Assembly: GCA_029204225.1 (NCBI GenBank)
Contig: CM055101.1
Coordinates: 60,299,392-60,363,391 of the forward strand
Length of the DNA stretch: 64,000 nucleotides
Reading direction: 5' to 3'
Source: Diphasiastrum complanatum
Lineage: Eukaryota; Streptophyta; Lycopodiopsida; Lycopodiales; Lycopodiaceae
Shown here: positions 1-15,800 of the stretch, in pieces
How positions within the stretch are numbered: the stretch's first letter is position 1
Layout: each line of letters starts with the position of its first letter
Made by a program: the position numbers and the translations under genes
Notes under the pieces: generated by a model
Database searches by the model: none
Told to the model about the DNA's origin: nothing
Seen by the model: only the letters and a program-made list of their open reading frames with translations

Positions 1-115
1 CTCTTCTTCCACTCAAGGACAGTCTGTGACTATTGGAGCTATCATTCCCATCACAGCTACCCAGGCCGCCTCACCCCCGCACACCGAAGCCGTCTCACCA
101 AACACATAGTACTTC

Positions 116-956
116 ATGGATATGTTCAATGATTCCGACCCTCTTGGGGCCTTTGAAGTTTTTGAAATGCCTCAGAGCCCTGCACCCTTTGAACTCCAAT
201 CTCCTAGAAGAAGATTCGAACATATCCATGATAGTACTGTTGATGTTGTAGATTCATGCCAGCAACCTCAAGATGAAGCCGCACCAGCCACACTTCGGGT
301 CGACCAAGCTATGAAATCACTGAAGCAATTCGATGTCACAGTGCCTGAGGGCTTTGAAGAGGAAGATGTTTTTGAAGAAGAAGAGTTACAGGCACCTGTT
401 TCACGCCAACCAAGGACTGTACCATCAGGTCCTTCTGCTGCTGCCACCTTCACAACAATAGATTCTGGTGATGCTCTCAATTTGGTCTCAAGCCTTGCGC
501 AAGTGATATAGTCTATGCTTGACAAGAAAAAAAAATGGAGCAGAGAATTTCAGATATGGGATCCGAAAATACTCTTATTTGGCCAATCATCCATTAGCCT
601 ACAGCTCGACACTATCAGTGGATTTCCATCGGGCCTTACAAGCATACCAGCGGGAGTATATCCACTCTCCCGATCTGACAATGCGACAATCGGCGATGTT
701 TGCAAAAGATTTAACTCTGTTGGCATCAATGGCAACCAGATGGGATGATTGTCTTTCTCCTCTAGCATTTGCTCCAAATAAGCCAATGGCCTCAGAGAAT
801 ATCAAGGATCAGCTGTCGGTTGCTCATCTATATTTCTGTGCAGCAATGATGAGAGGCTCCTGGGAATCTCGCTTCACATCATGGATGACCTCAAAGTGGA
901 TTGCAGGAGCCCATCGTTGTTTTTTGCCACATAATTTGGATTCCAATACTGCCTGA
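116..956 (+). pseudogene. unrecognised acidic ORF pair, probably internal part of an LTR element
   Basis: Two open stretches follow each other: 116-511 (131 codons, acidic, with a Glu/Asp-rich patch near residues 100-112) and 519-956 (145 codons). They are in different frames and meet at a run of nine A residues near 527-535, which suggests a frameshift. I do not recognise either protein. Just downstream lie a polypurine tract and an LTR-like start at 1079, so this is most simply the 3' internal region of an LTR retrotransposon whose 5' part lies outside the window. A host exon cannot be excluded. Confidence 0.35.
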
Positions 957-1065
957 CTCGACTTTATGGAGAAGGTGCAGTACCATTTAATAAAGATTCG
1001 TCGCGAAGCTAATAAAAGTCCCCAATAACTGCATCTTGCAGGTGTCGTGGAACTGCCACCAATTT

Positions 1066-1500
1066 TGGTGGGGGATATTGTTGGAGAATTTGCGGACTCC
1101 AAGGCAACCCTAACCCTAGTTAATAAGTGAGAGGGATTTGGCAACCTGCATGTGTAAGTCCAACCCGATGATCACATAGAGATTTGATTAATTAGAAAGT
1201 CAATAAAAGAACTATAGGCCTTTTTGCGGGACTTTTAATGTCGCAGGGCCTAAATGTCAAGTTAATGAATAAAGTTGGATTTCCCTCCAATTTGGATGAT
1301 TCTCACTCTTTTTGAAATTTGAATAATTAGGGAGGCAGAAATGGACCAATAGGATTCAAAGGCCAGGGTCCTCTTCTTACTACAAAAAGGGACCAACTCG
1401 AGTTCCCTCATTTCAATAAATCAGATTGGTTCTCTTGTGAAATGGATTGATGAATGTCCTTGCTCTCTATCACTTTTCCTCCATCTCTCTTGTGTTTTGC
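1066..1500 (+). mobile_element. polypurine tract and 3' LTR-like sequence
   Basis: A purine-rich tract GGTGGGGGATAT at about 1067-1078 is followed at 1079 by TGTTGGAG, the usual layout of a plant LTR-retrotransposon 3' LTR start. A TATA-like TACAAAAAGG lies near 1380. The 3' end of the LTR is uncertain; I place it near 1500 where TGCA occurs. The 5' LTR would lie upstream of the window. Confidence 0.45.
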
Positions 1501-5490
<3,990 letters not shown>

Positions 5491-5494
5491 AGTT

Positions 5495-5830
5495 TGAAAG
5501 TCGAGGTGATCCATTGCCCGTCAGATCAAAACCCTGCCACAGAACTTTTAACCCCTAATGCTGATACATATAGGGATCCTGGTACTTCTCAGGGTACTTA
5601 CTAGTCAATCTCGGGATAGAGGTAGTTCCTCTTTTCGCCCTGCCCCTCTTAATACATGATCTGAAGTGAAGAACTAGGAATATTAAAAAGAAAAAGCCCA
5701 GTGGGGCCCTGCCAAGAACATGTGGCGGTAGTCTAGAAACCGGCCGCCCTACGCAGACGAATTCTTGGTAGGTCTCGAGGGTTTCAAGGACCTATGTAGG
5801 ACCAGGGAAATGAACGACTAACTTACTTGC
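5495..5830. other. GC-richer patch, possibly organelle-derived
   Basis: The patch differs in composition from the AT-rich flanks. Its non-coding, structured-looking words (for example AACATGTGGCGGTAGTCTAG near 5718) resemble plant mitochondrial intron or intergenic sequence in style. I see no gene in it. This is an impression from composition and wording, not an alignment. Confidence 0.25.
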
Positions 5831-6700
5831 CAAGGTTAAAAAAAATGAGAGACAAGTGAAAAGGCCAAGCAAAGGGACTTGTTACTAGTCTGAAATCACT
5901 TTAGTTTCTAAAACTTTTGTGATGAGAGCATTCTTGGATGCTTCATCGCACCCCCAATGGCAGGTCAAGTTGCATGTAACTTCTAGCATGCCTGGCTATC
6001 AGCGTTTAGCTTTGAGCATGTGAGTAAATCTGAAGACCTTTTGATGTGATATACTACTATTGGCCATGTTATTGAAGCAATCACATAAAAAACATCTATG
6101 ACTTTGACTCTACTTGAGGACTTCTAATGACCACTTAGAAGTCTAAACAACAATTTGCCAAGACTCAGGGGGATTCATGTATCTTAATGGCACGATGGGA
6201 TTTTTCCCCCCACCATCGTTGGATATTTTCATAGCCTTCAAATTTTGTCAATTGAAAAGATTACACATGGGTAGATTGCAAGTGGGCGGGGAGAAAAGTA
6301 TGTGTATAGGGCAAAATTTCATAAAGACTTGACCCAATGTCATAAAATTCTTGTAATCCCATGCCCATACAAACTGCATGGGCAATATGGCCACAATTCC
6401 CTACCCAAGCAAGGCTTTACTCACGAAGGAGGGCTTCAAGTGCTATAAAATCCCTGACTCATTTTTATCTTTGCATTCGTAAAAAATTTTAAAGTATCAT
6501 GGTTTACTACTTGTGAAGCCCAAGTCTCATTGCGCGTGTAAAGCCCATGGGCACTACGCCTATCACATGCATGTAAAGCTTATGGGCACCCCAAAAAGCA
6601 TCATAGAAAATGGAGTTTATACCAAGTTTTACATGGATAATGCCTTGGGCCCCAAAAAAAGCATCATAAAACACAGTTTTGGGCACGGAAAGGGTAGGCT
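5831..6700. other. intergenic with short direct repeat
   Basis: No gene seen. The phrase AAAAAGCATCATA with CCCCAAAAA context occurs near 6593 and again near 6653, a short local direct repeat. Confidence 0.3.
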
Positions 6701-6702
6701 CT

Positions 6703-6857
6703 CATTAGAGAGTGCACTGCAGAGGCACCTGCATCTGCTGAAAAGGCCCCACTCCATCTAAGGGAGAACATATCTTCTTTCTCCCTCAGCCTCATCCATC
6801 ACCATTGGATGGAATGGGGCCAGGAGTGCAGGTGCACATGTGGTGCACTCTTAAGTA
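6703..6857. mobile_element. MITE-like hairpin
   Basis: Two arms of about 50 bp face each other. The left arm near 6706-6760 runs GAGAGTGCACTGCAG... to ...GGCCCCACTCCATC. The right arm near 6808-6856 runs GGATGGAATGGGGCC... to ...GTGGTGCACTCT. They are imperfect reverse complements around a roughly 45 bp loop. With no coding capacity this looks like a small foldback/MITE. I did not resolve a target-site duplication. Confidence 0.5.
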
Positions 6858-7401
6858 TTCCCTTACACAATGGAATGTGCCATGTGCCGGGCAGAAGGTG
6901 CCAGGCAAAGGACATTTTGCCCCGTTCAACTTGCCCCGGCACCTTCCATAATACATGAGGGCCATTGGATAAAGGCTTGGAGACTTGGAGCTAATTGCCG
7001 GCCTGAGCTGCTGTTATCACGGGCCTGCTGCAGGCCTCACTCATACTATACTAACACAACCATCTCTGGTGCTCATGCTCATGCTCATCTCTCATATACA
7101 ACCTCATGCTGCTATTATTTTGAAGACGTTGGCTGGAGATCATCCTTTGAAAGCAAGCACTGGTAATTGCGACAACTGCAGCTGAAGCAAGATCATCTAC
7201 CCAATCTCTCTCTTGCCACCATTACCATAGTTCATTATCACCACCACTGCTGCTGCTGCTGCTGTTTTGAGATAGCAGGGAGGAGATGCGGCTTCGACCC
7301 ATCACGTTGGCAGATCCTACAACGAAGGAATTCATCCAGGACGAGCTTTCAGCAGACTGCAAGCTTCTCTGCCACCACCCACCAGCTGAATTTGGGTTGT
7401 G

Positions 7402-7623
7402 ATGTCGGTGCCATGTTGTGTGGAATGCGGGACTTCGCAAAATCCTTGCCGATGCAAGTTTGTGGGGCCAACACTGGCACTCGTGGCATTTGCCATTGTA
7501 GCAATAATAGAGTGGCCGTTGGGTGCGTTGATCTACCCGTTTAGCCGCATGAGAGGACGTAGGATGATGGCTAATCCTGTAGAAGTGGTATACCCATGTG
7601 TCAAGAGGGCCATACCCTTCTGA
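7402..7623 (+). CDS. small conserved-looking membrane protein, 73 aa
   Basis: The ATG at 7402 opens a 73-codon frame ending in TGA at 7621. The N-terminus is Cys-rich (MSVPCCVECG then NPCRCK). One hydrophobic segment follows at about residues 24-44 (PTLALVAFAIVAIIEWPLGA), then a basic RMRGRRMM stretch and a tail ending VVYPCVKRAIPF. Composition, the clean start and the ordered Cys/TM/basic/tail layout look like a genuine protein. I have an impression of similar short plant proteins with EWPLGAL and GRRIMA-like motifs but cannot name the family. Upstream DNA (about 7040-7400) has the CT/CA-rich look of a plant 5' UTR. Function unknown; a small protein of an inner membrane is all the sequence supports. 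Confidence 0.6.
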   Translation: MSVPCCVECGTSQNPCRCKFVGPTLALVAFAIVAIIEWPLGALIYPFSRMRGRRMMANPVEVVYPCVKRAIPF

Positions 7624-8370
7624 TTTCATACCAATGTACTTGATCTCTGGTGTTAGTCTTATTTGACGCAAGAGATTATGCTAAATACATTAATTCCCAG
7701 ACTATTGCTTATTGTTACTTTTTTAGAATGTACTAGACCACAATAATGCTCCCACTGCAAGGGAAAACTTGATGTTCTCCGAGCTCCATCTTCAGCGAAG
7801 CACTTAATATTTTGGATCATTGCGTCTTCTTGTTGTATGTCCCAAGATTTTTCGAATTTTTCATGCCCTATGTGGATCTTTTCAATCTTCGTGCACCCTT
7901 CTTCAAGCAGCCAATTTTTTTTTTTTACGTGATCAACTCAAGTATCTAGATTCATACAAATTTCTAAGAACAGAGCTTAAAGATGGATACATGCGGAACT
8001 TGTGTTGGGCGAATAGTTCGTTGGTTGGGTAAAAGCCCTTTGTATTTCGATAAAAATTGTAGAATACACTTGCTTAGTTGGAAGAAGAAATATGAACTAA
8101 CCAAGCATTAGTGATGCCTCATATACATGTCAAATTTGGGGCCCAAGATTGACACAAGATAATCAATACTGTCCAAAGAAGATTTTTTCGACAGAAACTG
8201 AGCATAAAGATTCAAACACCATACTTTGTCTTCTTGATTAAAAGTGAAATGCTCATATTCTCACAATTTTAGACAATTGTAAACTCCTAGGCTGTCATTG
8301 CATGCATTAATGGAGTCCAACAGATAGTTTGGTATCACCATCCAATTGCATGGTTGCAAAAATTAGACAT
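7624..8370. other. probable 3' flank of the small gene, no further gene
   Basis: AT-rich sequence after the stop at 7623, compatible with a 3' UTR followed by intergenic DNA. A poly-T run lies at 7915-7926. No domain seen. Confidence 0.3.
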
Positions 8371-8807
8371 GGCTGAAATAGAATTGTGAAATCAATGCGA
8401 TTACGATTGTGAAATTTGTGCAAACAAAGTAGATTGACAACCTACTGCAGACTTCAACGGTAAGAATGGCCTTTATCAACAAGCAGTCAAACCTATTTTC
8501 ATACTTAGTGCACAACATACTTAAGAAGAACCAATATATCGACATTCGGTTGACACAAGGCATTTGCTCAGCAGCATCAGTAATCTCACACAAGTTACAT
8601 GTGGAATGCGCAGACGGGAGGGAGTACAACAAAAAGCTCTCATTGCTATGCAGTTTGCATATCAACAAAACTTGATAGTAAAAAAGATTGTGCAAAGACA
8701 ACATAAACTTGGTTAGCCTAAGAGGAACCAAAAAGTGCACTATAAATTTTGATCCTAGAATCGTAAGGGCCTTCTATGGACATTAACAATATCCTCCCTC
8801 CCTCCGT
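8370..8807 (-). mobile_element. possible minus-strand LTR with polypurine tract
   Basis: Read on the minus strand, GGAGGGAGGGAGGATAT (8790-8806) is followed immediately by TGTTAATGTCC, the layout of a copia-type polypurine tract and LTR start. The far LTR end is not resolved. No polyprotein remains beside it. Confidence 0.3.
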
Positions 8808-9055
8808 CAAACACAACTTGCAAGAAGAGACTTCAAGAATTCATGGCAGTCCACCTCTCCCAACGGTGAGACAGAAGACTGGTTTCTCTAAAGGCCCAAT
8901 CTTGATTGTACAGAAGGATTCATTTTTTGCATGTCTATTCTTAGTTGCCAATTTTTACCAAGAAATGAAGCTAGGTGGCATGAACACTTCTCCTTATGCA
9001 TGACTAGTTTTTCTTGGATGCATGTCACGGATGCTCTGAGTTTGTTTTCACAAAC

Positions 9056-9160
9056 TAGTCTCCCTACGCAATGGTTCTTTTAGCAACGTCCAAATGCAAA
9101 ATAGTTTCTCTACACAATGGTTCTTTTAATGCTGTACAAATGCGAAATTATAATGTTTGA
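9056..9160. repeat. two-copy tandem repeat, about 58 bp
   Basis: The segment containing CTACGCAATGGTTCTTTTA and CAAATGCAAAAT is followed by a diverged copy with CTACACAATGGTTCTTTTA and CAAATGCGAAAT. Confidence 0.6.
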
Positions 9161-10351
9161 CCTGCAATAGTTCTTTTTCTATCTAACTTTAGCATGTATG
9201 GGTCTACTTGCATGGGTCCTTTTTCCATGTGCATTCTAAATTTAGAGCATTGCATTGCATGGCTCTAAATGATAATAATTTTTTTTGGTTATTTCCCAAG
9301 ACCCTAGAGTGCTCTTTGCCCATGTTTTGGGTGTTCCTTCATGGTATGTGTAAAAACATCTATGGCATTCCCATGAAATGAATAGGATCATTAGCATAGA
9401 TTGAGTGATAAAACTCAGGTGAAGATGTTCTGATTCAGGAGAAGAAGCTGATTATGAAAAGTTTGTGAGATGTTGCTCCCTTGCAAAAACAGGTACACTA
9501 ATTATAGGTTTGTCGATTATCTTCAACTGATTGTCAAGTGGAAATTGTTGACAGAAAGCGCCTGCAAGTCTGTTTTGCTCCCAGTTATATACCAGTTCAA
9601 TGATACAAATTTATGCACAGTCCATCTCAGGACCATCTCAGGACTAACGGCATCTGCAAAACCAGCACGAAACCTATAAAAAACATGAACATATTGAGCT
9701 TCCAAGTATGCCAACTATAATAGGGAAAATGCAAGATGAAACCCCGTATGTCACGAGGAATGTTCCCGATTTCAGCCTATATATTATTCTCACACCAATT
9801 GGTCTTTTATCTAATAAAAAGTAAATTGCTTCCATCCTCACTTGTACCACGAAAATCAAGCTTCTATAAAAGAAGAAAGCATGTCTCAACAGCCTACTTC
9901 TACTAGAAGACCATGACCAGAAGTAATGTTCCACTTCCAGGAGCACATCAAAATATGTTGCCTTTTGTTGTTCCCTGATTTAGATGACAGGCATCCCAAT
10001 TTGTAGCCACTGGATTCTACCTCAGCAGCTTGCCCACATTGATGCTTCTATGCTTTTAGCAATGACATTCAAAAATTTACTTAACAAATACACTCATCAA
10101 AGGCTAAACATTATACCGAGGTGTGCGCAGAGATCCAACATTCTTAAAAACATTTGGCATGGACACGACATCTAAAAAGGCTTGTCCCACAATAGCAGTC
10201 AGTTTTCCATTGGATTGAAGAAACAGCCCAATTCGCAAGCTTGACTCACTCTTGATCCAAAGTAGTGTCTTGTGGTCACTCTCCAGAGCGATAACATTAG
10301 GCCAGAGCCAAGGCATGTGAACTCAATCTGTTTACCCTTACTTAGTTCAAC
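9161..10351. other. downstream region of the FAM192A-like gene
   Basis: No convincing gene. A minus-strand frame at 10104-10316 (70 codons) lies in the likely 3' UTR or flank of the minus-strand host gene; I do not recognise it. Confidence 0.3.
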
Positions 10352-10474
10352 AACTACATAAAGGATTCTCAGAAGACTTACAAGTCATCTTCTTCACTTT
10401 CATCACTGTATGAACTACATAAAGGATTCTCAGAAGACTTACAAGTCATCTTCTTCACTTTCATCACTGTATGA
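10352..10474. repeat. 61-bp tandem duplication across the stop codon of the host gene
   Basis: Bases 10352-10412 and 10413-10473 are two essentially identical copies with a 61-bp period (AACTACATAAAGG... to ...CATCACTGTATG). On the minus strand the upstream copy encodes the acidic C-terminus and stop of the FAM192A-like protein. The second copy repeats those last codons inside the 3' UTR. Confidence 0.9.
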
Positions 10475-10705
10475 CACGAGTCCAGTTAATCCAACATCAA
10501 TATCCTGTTTGCTATCTAAAGCCTCTTTTTGATGGCGATCCCTTGGTGAAGATTCTTGAGGTAAGGAGTCATTACGATCATCCTGCATATTTAAAATAGC
10601 AGCATCTTCCTCTTTGCGTCTTTTAGGGTGTGGCTTGACCCTGATAAAATTTGCTAATATTGTGGATTGGGATGGCCTTTTCAGCTTTGTTGAAGGCTTC
10701 TGATG
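10439..10705 (-). CDS. FAM192A: FAM192A-like terminal exon 7
   Basis: 267 bp including stop, acceptor CATATTTCAG. Encodes 88 residues: a Lys/Pro/Ser start ([13 protein letters not shown]), [11 protein letters not shown], a polar middle, and the acidic end [13 protein letters not shown]. The stop TAA sits inside TTGTAAGT, which also looks like a strong splice donor. A second copy of the last codons lies downstream because of the 61-bp duplication. Confidence 0.88.
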   Translation of the reverse strand, partial: HQKPSTKLKRPSQSTILANFIRVKPHPKRRKEEDAAILNMQDDRNDSLPQESSPRDRHQKEALDSKQDIDVGLTGLVSYSDESEEDDL

Positions 10706-12776
10706 CTGAAATATGAATACGGATTGTACAAACAAAATTGACATGTCTCCCATCATTGCAAAAACGATAAACTGGGTGAAGTACTTATAGATTCTTAACC
10801 TGAAAACATTTTTGATGAACTATGGAACCATAATAACAAAATCTGATTGAAGAATCCACCCAAAAATGTAAATTACTTCTTACAGAATGTCATTATGCAA
10901 GCCATGCAGAGTGAGGACAATATTCCACTGGCTAGGTAAATTGGAAAAGCTACTGTAAATAGTGATGAGAAGCGAAGCAATTAATTTATGTAAGCGCATT
11001 AAAACAATGGGATCCAAAATTCTGTGAAACTTTTCAAAGTTTTCTCCTACAAGTTGCAAGTGACTAATCTGAACTATACCACAGAATCAACAAGTTATAC
11101 AAGATGTAGAAGTGGCTACCGCTTAGCTGGATCCTCCTATTTTCTAGCATTATCAACACCCAAATTACAACCCTGGATACTTACATGGAAGGAACCCTTC
11201 ACCACTACCAACAATTGATAATGCTCGAGGCTTTACAACCTTGCTATAGAAAAGGGAACTTGTCCAATTGCTAACACATATACTTCATAAAATGGAAATT
11301 ATACTAACTCACATAAATATAGAAGATCCAAAAGAATGCAATTATCTCCACTGGATGCACAATCACATCAATGTATAGGTCCTATGACAAAAAGCTACCT
11401 CTAACAAAATAATTAGGATCTTAGCATAAAAAGCTACCCAGATAAAGATCCACAACAAACAGGTTATCAGTAGATCTCCCAGAAGTAACAAGGTGGAAAA
11501 AATCATCAAGCATTGTGTCTTGTGATCTCCGCCTAGTAAAGAAAGTGGTAATCAATGGCTGAGAGGTAAAATGTTGAGATGTCCCGCATAGATCTCGCCG
11601 CAATATGAACATCTCTCGTACCATAAGAGCGACACACCGGGGGTCCTCATATAGGCTATGAGAGATCGTAAAGTGGTGGGCATGTCTCGAAACAAACAAT
11701 GATATCTCCCTCTGATCTCATAGTATACATGGCATCTAAAGATAGAATGCTCCTCATACTCCACCTCACCTAGAGAGCATAGTGGCAAATCCGCTCCTCT
11801 CTAGGAATACTGTGGAACCTCCCAATCTCAATAGCTAGCTGGTGCGAAGACACCCTAAGCTGTCCCAATGTAAATCTGAGGCAATGTGATAATCTTGAAT
11901 CCAAGTAACGTGGCAGGACTGGAATCCTTGCTGGATCTAGCTCAAAAAAATGGGTCTAGTAGAAAGCAAACTCCAAGTCCACTCTAGATATGGTCGATAG
12001 AGAAATCGTTTGATATACTAATGAGCACCGGAGGGAAGCTCTATAATGGAGATACCAAATGACTCAAGTAGGAGGTGAGATGCCTGAGAGAACCATGATA
12101 ATCTATAGCCCTGATCATGAAGACAATGTGAGGAGGATAATGCAAGCTGTGTGTATCGTTTGTCTATCTTTGGTAATGCCTGTACTCTTTGAATATAGGT
12201 GATGAGCTGGAGAGCTGCCTCGAACTATATAGGTGGAACTGCAAACTTGGCCAGAAGAATCTCATGTGGAACAGAAGGCTTCGCTTGAATTAACCGAGCT
12301 AAGATGGTGGTTTGTAATCGTGAAAGATTGGCACAGTGAAGAGGGGAGACCTGTACACCATGCCTCTGCAGCATATAGAGCCATGGGGGTGACAATGGTA
12401 TCAAAGAGGCAACACTTACTACGAGCATCCTAGATGGACTGGACTTCTGAAAAGAAAACCGCTCTAGCAAAACAAGGGAGGCATGTCCCTTCCCTAGTCG
12501 AGTGATAGCGGCCTGTCTCATACTGAAAGTAGGGCCCGAGAAACGGATCCCCAAGTCTATATAAGAAGGGACCACCTCTAGAACCTGTCCATCAAAAGTG
12601 AGCTCATGTCGCTGCATGAATGCTCGAGAAAAGTGTTGAAGACCATCGGCCTTCCCAATGTTCATCCCTAGACCCCATTTGCTACAGAACTCCTGTAACA
12701 ATTGTCGCTGTGGGTCCTCTCTGGTCGGTGAGACTAGTACCACATCATCGGCATAAAGAAGGATAGCAATCAAGAT

Positions 12777-12849
<73 letters not shown>

Positions 12850-15800
12850 CATAAGGCATGCGTGTGAAAGAAATCATCATATTATATAATATCGGGCCAC
12901 ATCGCACCAAAATGTGGTACAATGATGTTCAATGAACATAATAATGAAAACTATACAACTAAGACTCATCATCGTCATGGTAATCAAGATCCTCTGCCCT
13001 AGGCCTCTACCCCCCACTCATCCTCCCCCTCAGTATCCCCCTCCTCTGCTATAATAGATCCTAACACCACAGTAGGGCAAACACTAACTGATCCACCCAA
13101 CCTTGCCTACTCCCTGATATAGAGTAAGCCCCTCCTAGCCCAGTGTGAGGACTGGTAGCATGCTACTGCCAAGTGTCGGCCACGTGGCACTGACGTGGCC
13201 GACTGCACGTCGGGACCCAACTGGGGGCCCTATCCTGCTGACAGGGTCCCTAGGCTGTGTTAGGCCCGCCATGGCTATGGACCGTGCTGGGGCACACTAC
13301 TCACACTGTCTTGCCCTGTTGGTCATGTACGCTGGACATGACCCTAACTGTGGTATCTGACCTATCTATGTTCTCTAGGGTTCGACACTGGTTACGAGCT
13401 CGTAACACTCCCTCCCCCTTAAGAACCGTCTTGGTCCTCTAAGACAAAGTCTGGAAAAATCTTGCGAAGGACGCTGCCTCTTTCCCAAGTGGCATTCTCA
13501 ACAGGCTGATCATTCCACTTGGCTGATCATTCCACTTAACCAGATATTCTCGGTATAGAGTACGACGAGTCTGCGTCTCTCTACTATCAAGAATCTCCTC
13601 TGGTTCATGTGGAGGTTGTTGAGGATCCAATGGGAGAACTAGAACACTGTCCCCTACCAGATTGTCTGATCTGGTTAAGACTTTTCGTAACTGACTTACA
13701 TGAAAGACTGGAAAAACCTTACTGCTGTGTGGGAGTTCTAGTTCATAGGTGACCTCGCCTAATCTAGTTTAGGTCCTCTAAAAAGTTTCTGACTGCTTCA
13801 ACTTTTTTTTGTTTAAACCCTACAGCTGTGGGTGAGCGTGGCTGAAAACCGTACATCAGCATAAATGGGCTGTATCCCATAGCTGAATGTTTGGTACTGT
13901 TGTAAGCAAACTCTAATATCGAGAGATACTCCTCCCAATTAGTCTGCTTCTTGCTGACGTATGCACGAAGCATATCCTCCAGCACTTGATTTACCCTTTC
14001 TGTTTGACCGTTCGTCTGTGGATGGTCGGTGGTATTCATATTAAGTTTAGTATGGAGATGATGGAATACTGCCCTCCAAAAATTTCCAGTAAACTTACTG
14101 TCCCGGTCGCTGACTATGCCGGAAGGTAGACCGTACAATTTAAATAGCCCGTCTACAAACAACATCGCTAACTCTGGAGCTCTAACGATTGTTTTGGTCG
14201 GAATAAAATGAGCCATTTTGGTCAGACGGTCAACTGTGACCCATATAGAGTCATTACCCTTTTGGGTTTTAGGCAGGCCTACTATAAAATCCATGGAGAT
14301 ACTCTCCCATTTACCAGCTGGTATTTCTAAGGGATGCAACAACCCTCTTGCCTTTAAACGCTCTGCTTTATTTATTTGACATTTCTGGCAACTGGTTACA
14401 TACTGGTGGGCGTCCTTTTTCATACTGGGCCAGAAAAATTGCCTACGAAGAAGCTCATAGGTCTTCTGTATGCCTGGGTGTCCCACGCTAGGATTGTCAT
14501 GACATTCATATAGGACCTGCTGCCTATAATCCTCTGAATCGGGGACACATACTCTATCTCTATAGAGCAAGTACTCATCCTGAATGGAATATTGTTTCCA
14601 TTTGAATCCTTGAGTCAAATGACCCTCAACCACTGGGGTTTGCTTGGGTAATACAGGCTCAAAATCCTCAACGTCATCTGACGACGTATACTCGGACTCA
14701 TCATCATCCTCAACGGAAGCTGCCGTATTCTTGGATGAACTGGCACCAGCCTCGGGAACTGGTTCTGGAGTCTGTAACTGTCTGTTCTAGACTGAGTTCC
14801 AGATAGTAGAGAAGAATGCATCATGCTGGCATTTCCCTCTCAAGGACTCGAGTAACTCATTACGAATCTGAGTAAAACTCAGCTCGTTTATCATAGGCAT
14901 TCTGCTAAGGGCATCTGCTACTGTATTGAATTTTCCCCGTCCCGTCTATATCTGATAGACATGTCAAACTCTTGCATCAACTCTGCCCAACGAGCTTTCC
15001 GACCTCTAAGCTCAGGTTGATTGCAAAGGTATCTGAGACTCTCATGGTCTGTCAGGACCTCAAAGTTGGCACCATACAAATAATGCCTTCAAGTCTTAAG
15101 GGCATGGACTATAGAAAAGAGTTCCTTTTCATAGGCACTGTACCTAGTCTGAGCTGGCTCGAGTTTTTTACTCTCGAACGCAACTGGTTGTCCACCCTGA
15201 GTTAGCACAGCACCTACTGCAAAGTCGCTAGCATCTGTTTCGACCACAAATGGCTTATTGGGGTTGACGACTTTGAAAACTGGTGCTGTAGCTAAGGCTG
15301 TTTTGAGAGCATCAAAGCTCTCCTGCTGTGCGGACTCCCAAATGAACTCCTTTCCCTTCCCCTTAAGGAGATTTGTCATAGAAACTGCTATCTGAGCATA
15401 TTCCTTGACAAATCGTTTGTAATATCCCGCCAGACCAAGAAAGATCTGAAGTTCCAAAATATTCTGAGATCTCAGCCAACTGAGTATGGCTTTAACCTTA
15501 TTTGGGTCCATCTTAATCCCATCTGAAGAGATAATGTGACCCAAATATGCTACTTCTTCAACGAAGAATTCACACTTGGATTGTTTAGCATAGAGCTTAT
15601 GCTTTCTGAGCAGTCGAAACACCTTTCTGAGGTGTTTTAGATGCTCCTTCCTTGTTTTGCTGTAAACGAGGATGACATCTAAAAATACGACTACAAACTT
15701 ACCCAAGTATGGTCTGAGGACACTGTTCATCAAGGTCATAAAGGTAGCTGGAGCATTTGTGAGCCCAAATGGCATCACCTTAAACTCATAATGACCGTGA

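Noticed and set aside
10104..10316. 70-codon minus-strand frame downstream of the host gene stop
   Set aside because: No recognisable domain, an in-frame stop just upstream, and it lies in the probable 3' UTR or flank.
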